A DNA stretch of 64,000 nt from Cyclobacteriaceae bacterium (lineage in GTDB: Bacteria; Bacteroidota; Bacteroidia; Cytophagales; Cyclobacteriaceae), in assembly GCA_025350305.1 (NCBI GenBank), contig JANXYC010000046.1, positions 1 through 64,000 on the forward strand, given 5' to 3'. Positions 51,421 through 60,385 of the stretch are shown in pieces; the stretch's first letter is position 1; every line of letters begins with the position of its first letter. The notes under the pieces are model-generated. The model searched no databases and was not told the DNA's origin. It saw nothing but the letters and a program-made list of their open reading frames with translations. Position numbers and translations under genes: made by a program.

Positions 51421-51448
51421 AGTAGACTCGTTAAATAAAGTAGACTCG
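51413..51448 (+). repeat. 18-bp perfect tandem duplication over the osmC stop codon
   Basis: TTAAATAAAGTAGACTCG occurs twice in direct succession (51413-51430 and 51431-51448). The first copy contains the TAA stop of the OsmC gene. Confidence 0.85.
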
Positions 51449-51515
51449 GAGTCAGACTGAGCGGAGTCGAAGTCAAGCTGGGCTTGTCGAAGCTAACGTT
51501 TGTAAGTGATTTGAA

Positions 51516-51555
51516 ATTTTTTTACAAGATTACTGAACATGTAGTATAAAAATTA
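51516..51555 (+). promoter_or_regulatory. Shared promoter-proximal block, leu copy
   Basis: Same ATTTTTTTACAA ... TT ... GAACAT ... A ... ATAAAAA arrangement as at 42322-42358, with no gaps. It lies about 100 bases upstream of leuC, just before the hairpin. Confidence 0.6.
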
Positions 51556-51578
51556 TCATATTCGTAACAACAAGAAAT

Positions 51579-51620
51579 GCCCTGTCAAGACGAAAGTTTT
51601 GACAGGGCGATTTCGTTTTA
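51579..51620 (+). terminator. Hairpin in the leu operon leader
   Basis: 13-bp stem GCCCTGTCAAGAC / GTTTTGACAGGGC (one G-U) with a GAAA tetraloop at 51579-51608, followed by GATTTCGTTTT. Placed like the ilv attenuator terminator between the shared block and the shared 16-mer. No leader peptide with Leu codons precedes it, so the regulatory trigger is unknown; it could also be a stabilising or read-through hairpin. Confidence 0.7.
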
Positions 51621-51648
51621 AAGTACCACGGGCAAACTAACGATTGTT

Positions 51649-53061
51649 GTGAACGACGTAAAACCAAAAACAATTTTTGAAAAGATATGGGATAATCACG
51701 TCGTGAAGCGCGCGGATGGTTACCCGGATGCATTGTTCATCGACCGGCATTTCATCCATGAAGTCACCAGCCCTCAGGCATTTGATGGTTTGAAGAAACG
51801 TGGTATTAACGTTTTTAATACACAGCGTACAACCGCTACCGCCGACCACAACGTTCCCACAAAAGATCAACACCTTCCCATCAAAGAAGCACTATCGCGT
51901 CACCAGGTTGAAACCCTGCGAAAAAATTGTAAGGATTTCGGAATCGAACTGTTCGACCTTGGTCATCCCTTCCAGGGAATCGTGCACATCATTGGTCCGG
52001 AACTTGGATTAACCTTGCCAGGCATGACAATCGTGTGTGGTGACAGTCACACATCAACGCATGGTGCCTTTGGTAACATCGCATTTGGCATCGGCACCAG
52101 TGAGGTGGAGCAAGTGCTGGCCACTCAGTGCATTCTTCAATACAAGCCCAGGACCATGAAGATCGAGATCAATGGAAAACTTGGCAAGGGCGTGGTGAGC
52201 AAGGACATCATTCTTTACATCATTTCACAGCTGACGTCCAGCGGTGCGACGGGCTATTTCGTGGAGTATACAGGAGACACCATCCGCAATCTTTCCATGG
52301 AAGCGCGAATGACGATTTGCAACATGAGTATTGAAATGGGTGCCCGTGGAGGATTAATCGCTCCGGATGAAACAACATTTGATTATATCAAGGGAAGAAG
52401 ATTTTCCCCGCAGGATAAGTCTTTTGATGACAAGGTGGAGGAATGGAAAAAATTAAGAACGGATGACGGTGCCGAGTACGATGCGGTTTTAAAATTTAAT
52501 GCCACCGACATTGCGCCAATGATCACCTACGGCACGAATCCCGGCATGGGCATGCGTATCACGGATCGGATTCCAAAGATGGAAGAACTAAAAGAGATAA
52601 GCGAGCAAGTGTCTTTCAAAAAATCACTTGACTACATGGGCCTGGAACCTGGCTCGCAACTGATTGGCAAAGCCGTTGATTATGTTTTTATCGGCAGTTG
52701 TACCAATGCACGGATTGAGGATCTCCGGCTGGTAGCCTCGATGGTAAAGGGAAAAAAGAAAGCGGCGAACGTGGTGGTATGGGTAATTCCCGGATCCAAA
52801 CAGGTAGAAGAGCAGGCACGGCGCGAAGGTCTCGACAAAATATTTGAAGCCGCTGGTTTTGAATTGAGAAGCCCGGGCTGCTCGGCATGCCTGGGTATGA
52901 ATGAGGATAAAGTTCCTGTTGGAAAATATTGCATCGCCACGTCCAACAGGAATTTTGAGGGAAGACAAGGACCGAAGTCAAGAACTTTTTTGGCCAGCCC
53001 ATTGAGCGCAGCGGCTGCGGCGATAACGGGTAAGGTTACAGATGTAAGAGAGTTTGTATGA
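51649..53061 (+). CDS. leuC: 3-isopropylmalate dehydratase large subunit
   Basis: Aconitase-family isomerase for leucine. 470 residues with a GTG start at 51649, needed to keep the conserved N-terminus [12 protein letters not shown]. Fe-S ligands are in [12 protein letters not shown] and [22 protein letters not shown] is the substrate block. It follows directly on the 16-mer shared with ilvE and overlaps leuD by four bases. Confidence 0.95.
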   Translation: MNDVKPKTIFEKIWDNHVVKRADGYPDALFIDRHFIHEVTSPQAFDGLKKRGINVFNTQRTTATADHNVPTKDQHLPIKEALSRHQVETLRKNCKDFGIELFDLGHPFQGIVHIIGPELGLTLPGMTIVCGDSHTSTHGAFGNIAFGIGTSEVEQVLATQCILQYKPRTMKIEINGKLGKGVVSKDIILYIISQLTSSGATGYFVEYTGDTIRNLSMEARMTICNMSIEMGARGGLIAPDETTFDYIKGRRFSPQDKSFDDKVEEWKKLRTDDGAEYDAVLKFNATDIAPMITYGTNPGMGMRITDRIPKMEELKEISEQVSFKKSLDYMGLEPGSQLIGKAVDYVFIGSCTNARIEDLRLVASMVKGKKKAANVVVWVIPGSKQVEEQARREGLDKIFEAAGFELRSPGCSACLGMNEDKVPVGKYCIATSNRNFEGRQGPKSRTFLASPLSAAAAAITGKVTDVREFV

Positions 53062-53645
53062 GCATGAAAGAAAAATTTGGCCTGTTGCGATCTTCTGCTG
53101 TTCCGCTGCCAGACGAGAACATTGATACCGATCAAATCATTCCGGCGCGATTTCTGAAATCCACCACACGTGATGGTTTTGGTGATAACCTTTTCCGTGA
53201 CTGGCGATATGATGATCAAGGAAAAATGGTGAAAGATTTTGTGTTGAATTCACCCCATTACTCAGGAAAAATTCTGGTGGCGGGAAAAAACTTTGGGTGC
53301 GGCAGCAGCCGTGAGCATGCAGCCTGGGCCATTTATGACTATGGGTTTCGTGTGGTGATCTCCAGCTTCTTTGCTGATATTTTTAAAAATAACGCCCTGA
53401 ACAACGGGCTGCTACCCATCGTTGTGTCTGACGCGTATTTGAAAAGACTTTTTAAAACCGTTCATAAGAATCCTGCAACAGAGATTGGGGTTGACTTGCA
53501 AAAACAAACAGTAGAAGTGAATGAACTGGAGGAGCGTTTTGACATCAATCACTATAAAAAAACCTGTATGATCAACGGGTACGATGATATTGACTACTTA
53601 CTGAGTCTGAATAAGGAGATACGGGCGTTCGATCTGACACATTAA
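53058..53645 (+). CDS. leuD: 3-isopropylmalate dehydratase small subunit
   Basis: 195 residues. [18 protein letters not shown] near the N-terminus and [17 protein letters not shown] around residue 75 are the family blocks. ATG overlaps the leuC stop (ATGA), ensuring equal synthesis of the two subunits. Confidence 0.95.
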   Translation: MSMKEKFGLLRSSAVPLPDENIDTDQIIPARFLKSTTRDGFGDNLFRDWRYDDQGKMVKDFVLNSPHYSGKILVAGKNFGCGSSREHAAWAIYDYGFRVVISSFFADIFKNNALNNGLLPIVVSDAYLKRLFKTVHKNPATEIGVDLQKQTVEVNELEERFDINHYKKTCMINGYDDIDYLLSLNKEIRAFDLTH

Positions 53646-53648
53646 CTG

Positions 53649-54746
53649 ATGAAGAAAAAAATAATAATTCTCCCCGGTGACGGTATCGGAAAAGAAGTGA
53701 CAGCTGAAGGGAAAAAGGTTTTGGAAAAGATTGCGGAAATCTTTGACCATACATTTGAATTTGATGAGGCGGTCATTGGTCATGATGCTATTGAGTCAAC
53801 AGGGCAGCCATTGCCTGACGAAACACTTTCTAAACTCAGGAACTGTGATGCAATTTTATTCGGTGCCGTGGGCCATCCTAAGTACGACAATGATCCTACC
53901 CTGAAAGTACGACCCGAGCAAGGGCTGCTTAAAATGCGCAAAGAACTTGGCTTGTATGCCAATCTTCGTCCCATCCGTTTGTTTGAGGAGCTTCTGGATT
54001 CCTCCAGTATCAAAGCGGAGATTTTAAGGGGCGCTGATATTCTTTTCTTCCGGGAGTTGACGGGAGATGTGTATTTCGGAGAGAAAGGAAGAAAGGACAA
54101 TGGTCATACAGCGTATGATGTGATGATTTATCAACGGTATGAAATTGAACGGATCGCCCACAAAGCGTTTCAGGCAGCGCGTACCCGTAAAAAGAAAGTT
54201 ACTTCCGTTGACAAGGCCAACGTGCTGGAAAGTTCCCGGCTGTGGAGAGAAACTGTACAAGAGATCAGTAAGCAGTATGCGGATGTGGCACTTGAACATT
54301 TGTTTGTGGATTCGGCTGCCATGAAGTTGATTCAAAACCCACGCAGCTTTGATGTGATCCTCACGGGAAATCTTTTTGGCGACATCCTTAGCGACGAAGC
54401 ATCTCAGATCGCTGGCTCTATGGGCATGTTGGCATCGGCATCCATAGGTGATACGGTGGGTTTGTATGAACCTATTCACGGCAGTGCACATGATATCACC
54501 GGAAGAGGAATTGCGAATCCGCTGGCCTCAATATTATCCGTTGCGCTACTGTTGGACATTTCTTTTGGATTAAAAGAGGAAGCTGACACGGTCATAACGG
54601 CCATAGAACAAACATTGAAAGCCGGTTTTCGCACAGTTGACATTGCCAATGCGAAAACAGCGAAAGAAAAAATAATAAATACACAGGCGATGGGGAATTG
54701 CGTTTTGAAACAATTGTCCCTGATCAATGTGTCGATTAGTCAATAA
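53649..54746 (+). CDS. leuB: 3-isopropylmalate dehydrogenase
   Basis: NAD-dependent decarboxylating dehydrogenase, 365 residues. Conserved ILPGDGIGKEVTAEGKKVL start, RELTGDVYFGE, VTSVDKANVLESSRLWRE, GNLFGDILSDEASQIAGSMG and YEPIHGSAHDITGRGIANP. Starts three bases after leuD. Confidence 0.96.
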   Translation: MKKKIIILPGDGIGKEVTAEGKKVLEKIAEIFDHTFEFDEAVIGHDAIESTGQPLPDETLSKLRNCDAILFGAVGHPKYDNDPTLKVRPEQGLLKMRKELGLYANLRPIRLFEELLDSSSIKAEILRGADILFFRELTGDVYFGEKGRKDNGHTAYDVMIYQRYEIERIAHKAFQAARTRKKKVTSVDKANVLESSRLWRETVQEISKQYADVALEHLFVDSAAMKLIQNPRSFDVILTGNLFGDILSDEASQIAGSMGMLASASIGDTVGLYEPIHGSAHDITGRGIANPLASILSVALLLDISFGLKEEADTVITAIEQTLKAGFRTVDIANAKTAKEKIINTQAMGNCVLKQLSLINVSISQ

Positions 54747-54767
54747 CACCTGATAATCAAACGAACG

Positions 54768-55931
54768 ATGAGCCACAAAATTCAAATCTTCGACACCACA
54801 CTGCGCGACGGCGAGCAAGTACCAGGTTGCCAGCTCTCTACCGAAGAGAAAGTGATCATTGCCCGTGAGCTTGAGGCGCTGGGTGTTGATGTGATTGAGG
54901 CGGGATTTCCAATTTCCAGCCCCGGCGATTTTCTTTCGGTGGTGGAGATTTCAAAAGCTGTTAAAAATACGATCGTGTGCGGGCTTACACGTGCCAGGAA
55001 AGAAGATATTGACGTGGCCGCGGAGGCTTTGCATCATGCCAAACGTGGACGAATTCATACCGGAATTGGTTCATCGGATATTCACATTAAGCATAAGTTC
55101 AAATCCAATCGTGAGCAAGTGTTGGAGCAAGCCGTTTGGGCTGTGCACTATGCGAAGGGTAAAGGCTATGAAGTTGAGTTTTACGCCGAGGATGCCGGAC
55201 GTGCTGACTTGGCGTTCCTGGCCCGGATGGTAGAAGCGGTGATCGCATCAGGTGCAGACGTAGTGAACATACCTGACACGACGGGATATTGCCTGCCCCA
55301 TTTATATGGGAAGAGAATCCAATACCTGGTCGAAAACGTAAAAAATATTGAGAAAGCTGTTATCTCCGTTCATTGCCATAATGATTTGGGACTCGCTACC
55401 GCCAACACGTTATCAGGCTTGATTAACGGCGCACGTCAGGCGGAAGTGACGATCAATGGAATTGGGGAGCGCGCCGGCAATACCTCTCTGGAGGAAGTAG
55501 CGATGACCATTCAAACACACAAAGACCTTGAGTTGTATACGAATATTAAGTCGGAACGAATTTATGAAATCAGCCAATTGGTTTCAGAGCTAATGCGGAT
55601 GCCCGTACAGGCGAATAAAGCGATCGTGGGAAAAAATGCATTCGCCCATTCTTCCGGTATACATCAGGATGGATTTTTGAAACACGCTGAAAATTATGAA
55701 ATTATCAACCCGGCGGATGTAGGCGTGCCGTCTTCTTCGATCGTTCTTACGGCCCGCAGTGGCCGTGCCGCACTCAAGCACCGCGCGGAATTGTTAGGAC
55801 ATCACGTTGAAGGAGAAGAACTGAACATGTTATATGAGAATTTCCTGCTGGTGGCAGATGAAAAGAAGATGGTCAACGATGCTGATTTGATGGTGTTGAT
55901 GACGAGTCTCCCTGTTCTGATCAACAAGTAA
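54768..55931 (+). CDS. leuA: 2-isopropylmalate synthase, catalytic core only
   Basis: First committed leucine enzyme, 387 residues. Catalytic barrel intact: [57 protein letters not shown], and [12 protein letters not shown] with an accessory helical subdomain. The C-terminal LeuA allosteric domain (about 110-130 residues) found in standard enzymes of about 510 residues is missing, so leucine feedback is doubtful. Homocitrate synthase or another DRE-TIM enzyme is possible, but the operon makes leuA by far the best call. Confidence 0.9.
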   Translation: MSHKIQIFDTTLRDGEQVPGCQLSTEEKVIIARELEALGVDVIEAGFPISSPGDFLSVVEISKAVKNTIVCGLTRARKEDIDVAAEALHHAKRGRIHTGIGSSDIHIKHKFKSNREQVLEQAVWAVHYAKGKGYEVEFYAEDAGRADLAFLARMVEAVIASGADVVNIPDTTGYCLPHLYGKRIQYLVENVKNIEKAVISVHCHNDLGLATANTLSGLINGARQAEVTINGIGERAGNTSLEEVAMTIQTHKDLELYTNIKSERIYEISQLVSELMRMPVQANKAIVGKNAFAHSSGIHQDGFLKHAENYEIINPADVGVPSSSIVLTARSGRAALKHRAELLGHHVEGEELNMLYENFLLVADEKKMVNDADLMVLMTSLPVLINK

Positions 55932-55936
55932 AGATT

Positions 55937-56659
55937 CTATTTCCTAAACTTACCCTTAGCCAGGAACCGGAAATAGTGAAGGGTGGTTTTCAGAACTTTC
56001 ATGTTCGAAGGACCGATCCGTTTGGATGAATGGAGTTTCATAGGCACTTCAATGATTTTTGCGTCGCAATGAATTGAACGCACCAGTATTTCCAGCATGC
56101 ATACAAAACCGGATTCCGTTACGATGCTACCGAATTTATCCTGGATACGCTCCAGCAACGCCACACTATAAATGCGATAAAACGAACTAAGCGTTAGTAC
56201 TTTCACATCAAAGAGAAAACGGAACATGAAATTGGCCACCGCTGAAATAAACTTTCGTAAAAAGGAAGTCTTTTCGAATCCGCCACCGTGGGCATAGACG
56301 GATGAAAGCACGAGGTCATATCCCAATCCATTAAGGGTGCGCATAACGTTGAGAATGCTCAAGTCTGATGTGCTATCAGCCTCTAATGTTACCACCTTGT
56401 CGTCGGGTGAGGCATTTTTTAAGATCCATTCAAAGCCAGTATTGAAGGCAGCCCCAGGGCCACGATGGAGACCATCGCTCAGGATGGTGAAATTTTTACC
56501 GATAAAAAGCTCAGCAATTAATTTCGTGGAATGATCGCTTGACCCATCATCAGAAAAAATATAGTGCACGTCTTCCTGGCTTTGCCATAAAGTCAATTCA
56601 CTATATAGATTGTTAAGATTGGATGCTTCGTTATAAACAGGTATCAGGAAAAAGATCAT
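55937..56659 (-). CDS. Family 2 glycosyltransferase
   Basis: 240 residues. GT-A fold with FLIPVYNEASNLNNLY, FSDDGSSDHST (metal-binding aspartates) and the EADSTSD motif. Dolichyl-phosphate-mannose-synthase-like; one or two hydrophobic stretches around 130-165 may associate with the membrane. It is one base from the epimerase gene upstream, so co-expressed. Confidence 0.85.
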   Translation of the reverse strand: MIFFLIPVYNEASNLNNLYSELTLWQSQEDVHYIFSDDGSSDHSTKLIAELFIGKNFTILSDGLHRGPGAAFNTGFEWILKNASPDDKVVTLEADSTSDLSILNVMRTLNGLGYDLVLSSVYAHGGGFEKTSFLRKFISAVANFMFRFLFDVKVLTLSSFYRIYSVALLERIQDKFGSIVTESGFVCMLEILVRSIHCDAKIIEVPMKLHSSKRIGPSNMKVLKTTLHYFRFLAKGKFRK

Positions 56660-56660
56660 C

Positions 56661-57641
56661 TCAGGCAGGCTGATTTTTTTGGACTTCCAGGATCGTTAGA
56701 CGTACTGCATCCTCCAGTTTTACTTTTGGCTCATAACCGAGAATACGCTTCGCTTTCGTGAGGTCCGGAATCCTCCGTTGAATATCTTTATATTTTCCAA
56801 ACACCTCACTCAGCGGAACAAATTTTAATTTGAGATCGTGTTTCGTATTGGCAATCCGGTGAATAAGTTTGGCAGTATCCAAAACCGAAAGCTCTTCATC
56901 GTTGCCGATATTAATAATTTCTCCAATTGCCTTATCATTTTCCAGCGCCAGCACGGTGCCATTCACGAGGTTAGACACGAATCCCATCGAACGGGTTTGA
57001 TGTCCGTCACCGTGAATAACAACTTCTTTGTCTTGCAGTATAGCCCGTATGAAAATGGGTACATGACCACCACTCCAGGCGAAACTGGAACGCGGGCTGA
57101 ATCCACCGAAATAGCGAATAACAACGACGGGTACTTTGTGGTCGTGCAGGTAGGCGAACGAAAGCTGCTCACCATAGAGTTTGGAAACAGCATAGCTCCA
57201 TCGCCGGATGAGGCTAGGGCCCAACAACAAATCCCCGTCTTCGTTTAGCGGCAATTCGGGCGACATTCCATAAACATCCGAGGTAGACGCAAACACCACT
57301 TTGCACCCCCACATTTTGGCGGTCTCCAGAACATTTTCGGTGCCTTTTGTATTCACCAGCAACGTTGGAAGACTGATGTCTTTTTCTGAAATTTTTTTTA
57401 CAGCCGCGAGATGGATGATCGTGTCGGTATCTTTTCCAAGAATTTTAAGTGTATCTGTATCCAGGATAGTCACCCGGTAGAACTTGAAGTTTATATGGCC
57501 AAGGCACGAAATTAGGTTATCAAGACTTCCGAAGGAAAGATCATCAATGCCCGTCACCGTATAGTCCTTTTTTAGCAGTTCTTCGGCCAGGTGAGATCCA
57601 ATCATGCCGGCAACCCCTGTGATTAATACTCTTTTTTTCAT
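56661..57641 (-). CDS. NAD-dependent nucleotide-sugar epimerase/dehydratase
   Basis: 326 residues from ATG 57639-57641. Extended SDR: GVAGMIGSHLAEELLKK NAD motif (near residue 10), active-site Ser and YxxxK as YAVSKLYGEQ (about 150-155). UDP-glucose 4-epimerase-like; exact sugar unknown. The longer frame to 57794 would cross the divergent promoter and is rejected. Forms a small sugar-modification unit with the GT2 gene. Confidence 0.85.
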   Translation of the reverse strand: MKKRVLITGVAGMIGSHLAEELLKKDYTVTGIDDLSFGSLDNLISCLGHINFKFYRVTILDTDTLKILGKDTDTIIHLAAVKKISEKDISLPTLLVNTKGTENVLETAKMWGCKVVFASTSDVYGMSPELPLNEDGDLLLGPSLIRRWSYAVSKLYGEQLSFAYLHDHKVPVVVIRYFGGFSPRSSFAWSGGHVPIFIRAILQDKEVVIHGDGHQTRSMGFVSNLVNGTVLALENDKAIGEIINIGNDEELSVLDTAKLIHRIANTKHDLKLKFVPLSEVFGKYKDIQRRIPDLTKAKRILGYEPKVKLEDAVRLTILEVQKNQPA

Positions 57642-57679
57642 TCTAAATTTTACCTTGTGAAAATTTGATTTTAACAATA

Positions 57680-59179
57680 ATGACGTGGTCGAACAAAAGT
57701 ATGCTGGAAGTTGTGAAAAGCCAGCGTTTGTGGATATTAAAACTCCTCCTGGCGGCGCAGCTCCTGCTCCTAAGCTATTTGTTTTTTTCTGCAATCGGTG
57801 AAGACCGGTATTTTGTAGCGCATGAAGATGAGGTCATTAATTTTTGTTCAGCCAAACTTTTTTCTGACACCGGTTCAGTCCAGGCCGAGGGCTGTATTAC
57901 AGAGGATGTGTCACGTATCGGAAGGATGAACTGGTACGGGCCGGGTTACCATCTTTTGTATGGTTCGATGCGAAGTCTTTTTGGTGATTCACCGACATTG
58001 TTTATTCAACTACATTTTGCTTTTGCACTGGTGACTGTACTGATGGTTTTTTTTCTACCTGTGCCAGTTGAAATCAAACTTCTGATTGCCAATACACTTG
58101 TTTTTACACAACAGTTTACCTCCTATATTTTCACATACTTTCCGGAGGCCCTCCATCTGTTTCTTGCCCTGGTTCTTATATTTCTGTTGATTTTAATTCA
58201 CCGATCAAAGCACGTCGGCGAAAAGAACCGGTATGTGATACTCTTTATAATATTGGTCCTGATCCTGACCATCGTGCGGGTCACTACGATTTTCTGGCTC
58301 GCAGCCCTTGTCGGTTTGAGCGAGTCAAGATCGAGAGCCCTCAAAATGACATTCGTTTTTATGACAGGTCTTGTTATGACCCTTTTGTATATGAAATTTT
58401 TTACCGCCCCGCCGTATGCGGGTGAAATGCAAAAGATTGATCGACTCTATGAATTCAATGTGGTGGGCTTTGTACTGAAAACACTGAGTGCCATGGTACG
58501 AAATACATACACGCTTATCACGAGCGGGTCCGTCAGCGTATATTTTTTATTGACGTTGATATTATTGACAGCCGGAAGATGGTGGAAATCAAAAGAGCAA
58601 TTCCTTCTGGCCTCTCTGTTGGTAAGCCTTGTTTTAATGGCAGCGCTGATGGCTTTCTATTCTTCGCATCCATGGTATTTCCTCAAGCAATCAGCCGTGC
58701 TCATCCCTTTGCTAATCGTGGCTCTAATGCTTTCTGCGGGACCCTCGAAGTTAAAATATGGAATCCTGGTGATGTCCCTGGTTACTTTCTTGTTCACTTT
58801 TCAAAGCATCCGGGATATTATTCGCGAACGGAGGGATGCGTTTACGCGTGTTCAGGATAGCCAGCCTTTTGTTGTTGCTCTTCAGCAGTTGCCTCAATTT
58901 ATCACCGAACAGCGGAGTGTAATAATTCTATGGTGTTACAATGAATATGACTTTGGAGGGGCCACCGAGGCGTTATTACCATTTTCAACGAAGGACCATC
59001 AGCCTATTTTGTACACTACCAACATTGTAAGCACAGATGAAACATCAGAAGTAAAATTTCAACTCCATAATAAACTCAAAGTCGACTATCTTTTGAGCCG
59101 TATGCCGGTTGAGTCTCCATCACTCCGGCAAGTACACGCCACGGGGTACTATCATTTTTATAAAATCATCGGTCAATAA
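57680..59179 (+). CDS. Polytopic membrane protein, glycosyltransferase-39/ArnT-like
   Basis: About 499 residues with roughly ten membrane helices (first near 19-40) and a C-terminal soluble part. The first periplasmic loop has HEDEVINFCSAKLF with the acidic pair typical of GT-C enzymes, followed by GPGYHLLYG. This suggests a lipid-linked-sugar transferase. The start is uncertain between TTG 57665, ATG 57680 and ATG 57701. Divergent from the epimerase/GT2 pair. Confidence 0.65.
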   Translation: MTWSNKSMLEVVKSQRLWILKLLLAAQLLLLSYLFFSAIGEDRYFVAHEDEVINFCSAKLFSDTGSVQAEGCITEDVSRIGRMNWYGPGYHLLYGSMRSLFGDSPTLFIQLHFAFALVTVLMVFFLPVPVEIKLLIANTLVFTQQFTSYIFTYFPEALHLFLALVLIFLLILIHRSKHVGEKNRYVILFIILVLILTIVRVTTIFWLAALVGLSESRSRALKMTFVFMTGLVMTLLYMKFFTAPPYAGEMQKIDRLYEFNVVGFVLKTLSAMVRNTYTLITSGSVSVYFLLTLILLTAGRWWKSKEQFLLASLLVSLVLMAALMAFYSSHPWYFLKQSAVLIPLLIVALMLSAGPSKLKYGILVMSLVTFLFTFQSIRDIIRERRDAFTRVQDSQPFVVALQQLPQFITEQRSVIILWCYNEYDFGGATEALLPFSTKDHQPILYTTNIVSTDETSEVKFQLHNKLKVDYLLSRMPVESPSLRQVHATGYYHFYKIIGQ

Positions 59180-59243
59180 AGAAAAACCATTTTCTTACCC
59201 GGTTCATTCGTTCTAACTTGCAGCCCAATTTTTTACGAATCCC

Positions 59244-59699
59244 ATGGCTCTGTTGGAAAAGCACCTGTATATCAAACGATCTTCATTAGCAGGGGCAGGC
59301 AAAGGGTTGTTCACCAAAGTATTCATTCCAAAAGGAACTCGGATTGTAGAGTACAAGGGAGAGGTGCTTACCTGGAAAGAGGTTGAGAAAATGCCCGACC
59401 ACCGCAACGGCTATGTGTTTTATTTCACCGGCAAATATGTAATCGATGCCTGGAAGCACAAAGGCTTTGCCCACTTCGCAAACGACGCCAGGGGAATCAT
59501 TCGGGCAGACGGCATAAAAAACAATTCGGAATACGTGACTGAAGGAAAGCGCTGTTACATTGAAGCCGCACAAAATATCCCTGCCCGCTCAGAAATTTTT
59601 GTCGGTTATGGAAGTGAGTATTGGCAGGTCATCCGCTACAACATCCGGTTTGAACAGCGTAAAAAGGAAAAAGCAGGCAAAAAAGGATCCGTTGTGTAA
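59244..59699 (+). CDS. SET-domain protein (putative lysine methyltransferase)
   Basis: 151 residues: SAM-binding GAGKGLFTK, FIPKGTRIVEYKGEV, then FANDARG in place of the usual NHSCxPN, and the Tyr motif EIFVGYGSEYW. Bacterial SET proteins of this size occur in Bacteroidota and chlamydiae; substrate unknown. The basic tail (RKKEKAGKKG) might bind nucleic acid. Confidence 0.82.
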   Translation: MALLEKHLYIKRSSLAGAGKGLFTKVFIPKGTRIVEYKGEVLTWKEVEKMPDHRNGYVFYFTGKYVIDAWKHKGFAHFANDARGIIRADGIKNNSEYVTEGKRCYIEAAQNIPARSEIFVGYGSEYWQVIRYNIRFEQRKKEKAGKKGSVV

Positions 59700-59762
59700 C
59701 GGTCACATCACAACGTTGCAAGGGAAAAAAAGGAGAAACTTCGCTTAAGCGAACTGCCAGAC

Positions 59763-60215
59763 TTATTTCTTGGAGGCGATTGATTTTGCTTTCTCGAGGG
59801 TCTCGTTGGTCAGATCGCGTACTTTCTTAATGCCCTCCATTTCTGTCTCTAGATATTCGCGGGCTTTCTCCTGATCCGTCGAGTCGGGCAGCGGATTGAA
59901 ATGATGCATCCAGTCCATCATCGCGTTGCTGGCGGAATCAAGATGAAAGATCATGTCTTCAAGTTCTTTTTTCCGATCCGCCACCATTCCGGGCGTTTTG
60001 GCGATCTTCTCCTGTAACTCTTTCTTTAGGTTATAGAGGTCCTCCATTCTTGGCATCACCTCATCATGTATGTCTTGCACCTGATCGTACAAAGCCCGGT
60101 TGGCATTCTGGGTGAGACTGTCAATAAGGTCATCGTGCAGGTGTCCGGACTTGTCACCGGTTTTGCCACACGCGGCCAGCATCAGAAAAAAGGAGGCAAA
60201 AAGGAAAGGTTTCAT
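59763..60215 (-). CDS. Coiled-coil lipoprotein
   Basis: 150 residues from ATG 60213-60215. Lipoprotein signal ending LAACGK (Cys about 16), then long amphipathic helices (ALYDQVQDIHDEVMPRMEDL; KKELQEKIAKTP; ETEMEGIKKVRDLTNETLEKA). Homologues in the phylum have no assigned role. Perfect -7 match TAACTTTG at 60234-60241 on its strand. Confidence 0.7.
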   Translation of the reverse strand: MKPFLFASFFLMLAACGKTGDKSGHLHDDLIDSLTQNANRALYDQVQDIHDEVMPRMEDLYNLKKELQEKIAKTPGMVADRKKELEDMIFHLDSASNAMMDWMHHFNPLPDSTDQEKAREYLETEMEGIKKVRDLTNETLEKAKSIASKK

Positions 60216-60233
60216 GGCGCTAATAATTTTGGA

Positions 60234-60241
60234 CAAAGTTA
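60234..60241 (-). promoter_or_regulatory. Candidate -7 element for the coiled-coil lipoprotein gene
   Basis: TAACTTTG on the minus strand, 18 bases before the ATG; matches TAnnTTTG. Confidence 0.35.
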
Positions 60242-60345
60242 CTTTTTTTCAGGCTTAATCTTCAGCTTCCCGATTCCACTTCGAATGACAATGATTCGCG
60301 TTTTTTCCGACGAGGGTTACGGAAGCGGTCGTTTTCAAAATTTAA

Positions 60346-60374
60346 TTGACAGGACAGTTGATGTTGTATATTCG
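60346..60374 (+). promoter_or_regulatory. Candidate promoter for the TolC-RND genes
   Basis: TTG at 60346-60348, 18 bases, then TATATTCG at 60367-60374 (one mismatch to TAnnTTTG), about 11 bases before the ATG at 60386. Confidence 0.45.
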
Positions 60375-60385
60375 TACTATCCTAA

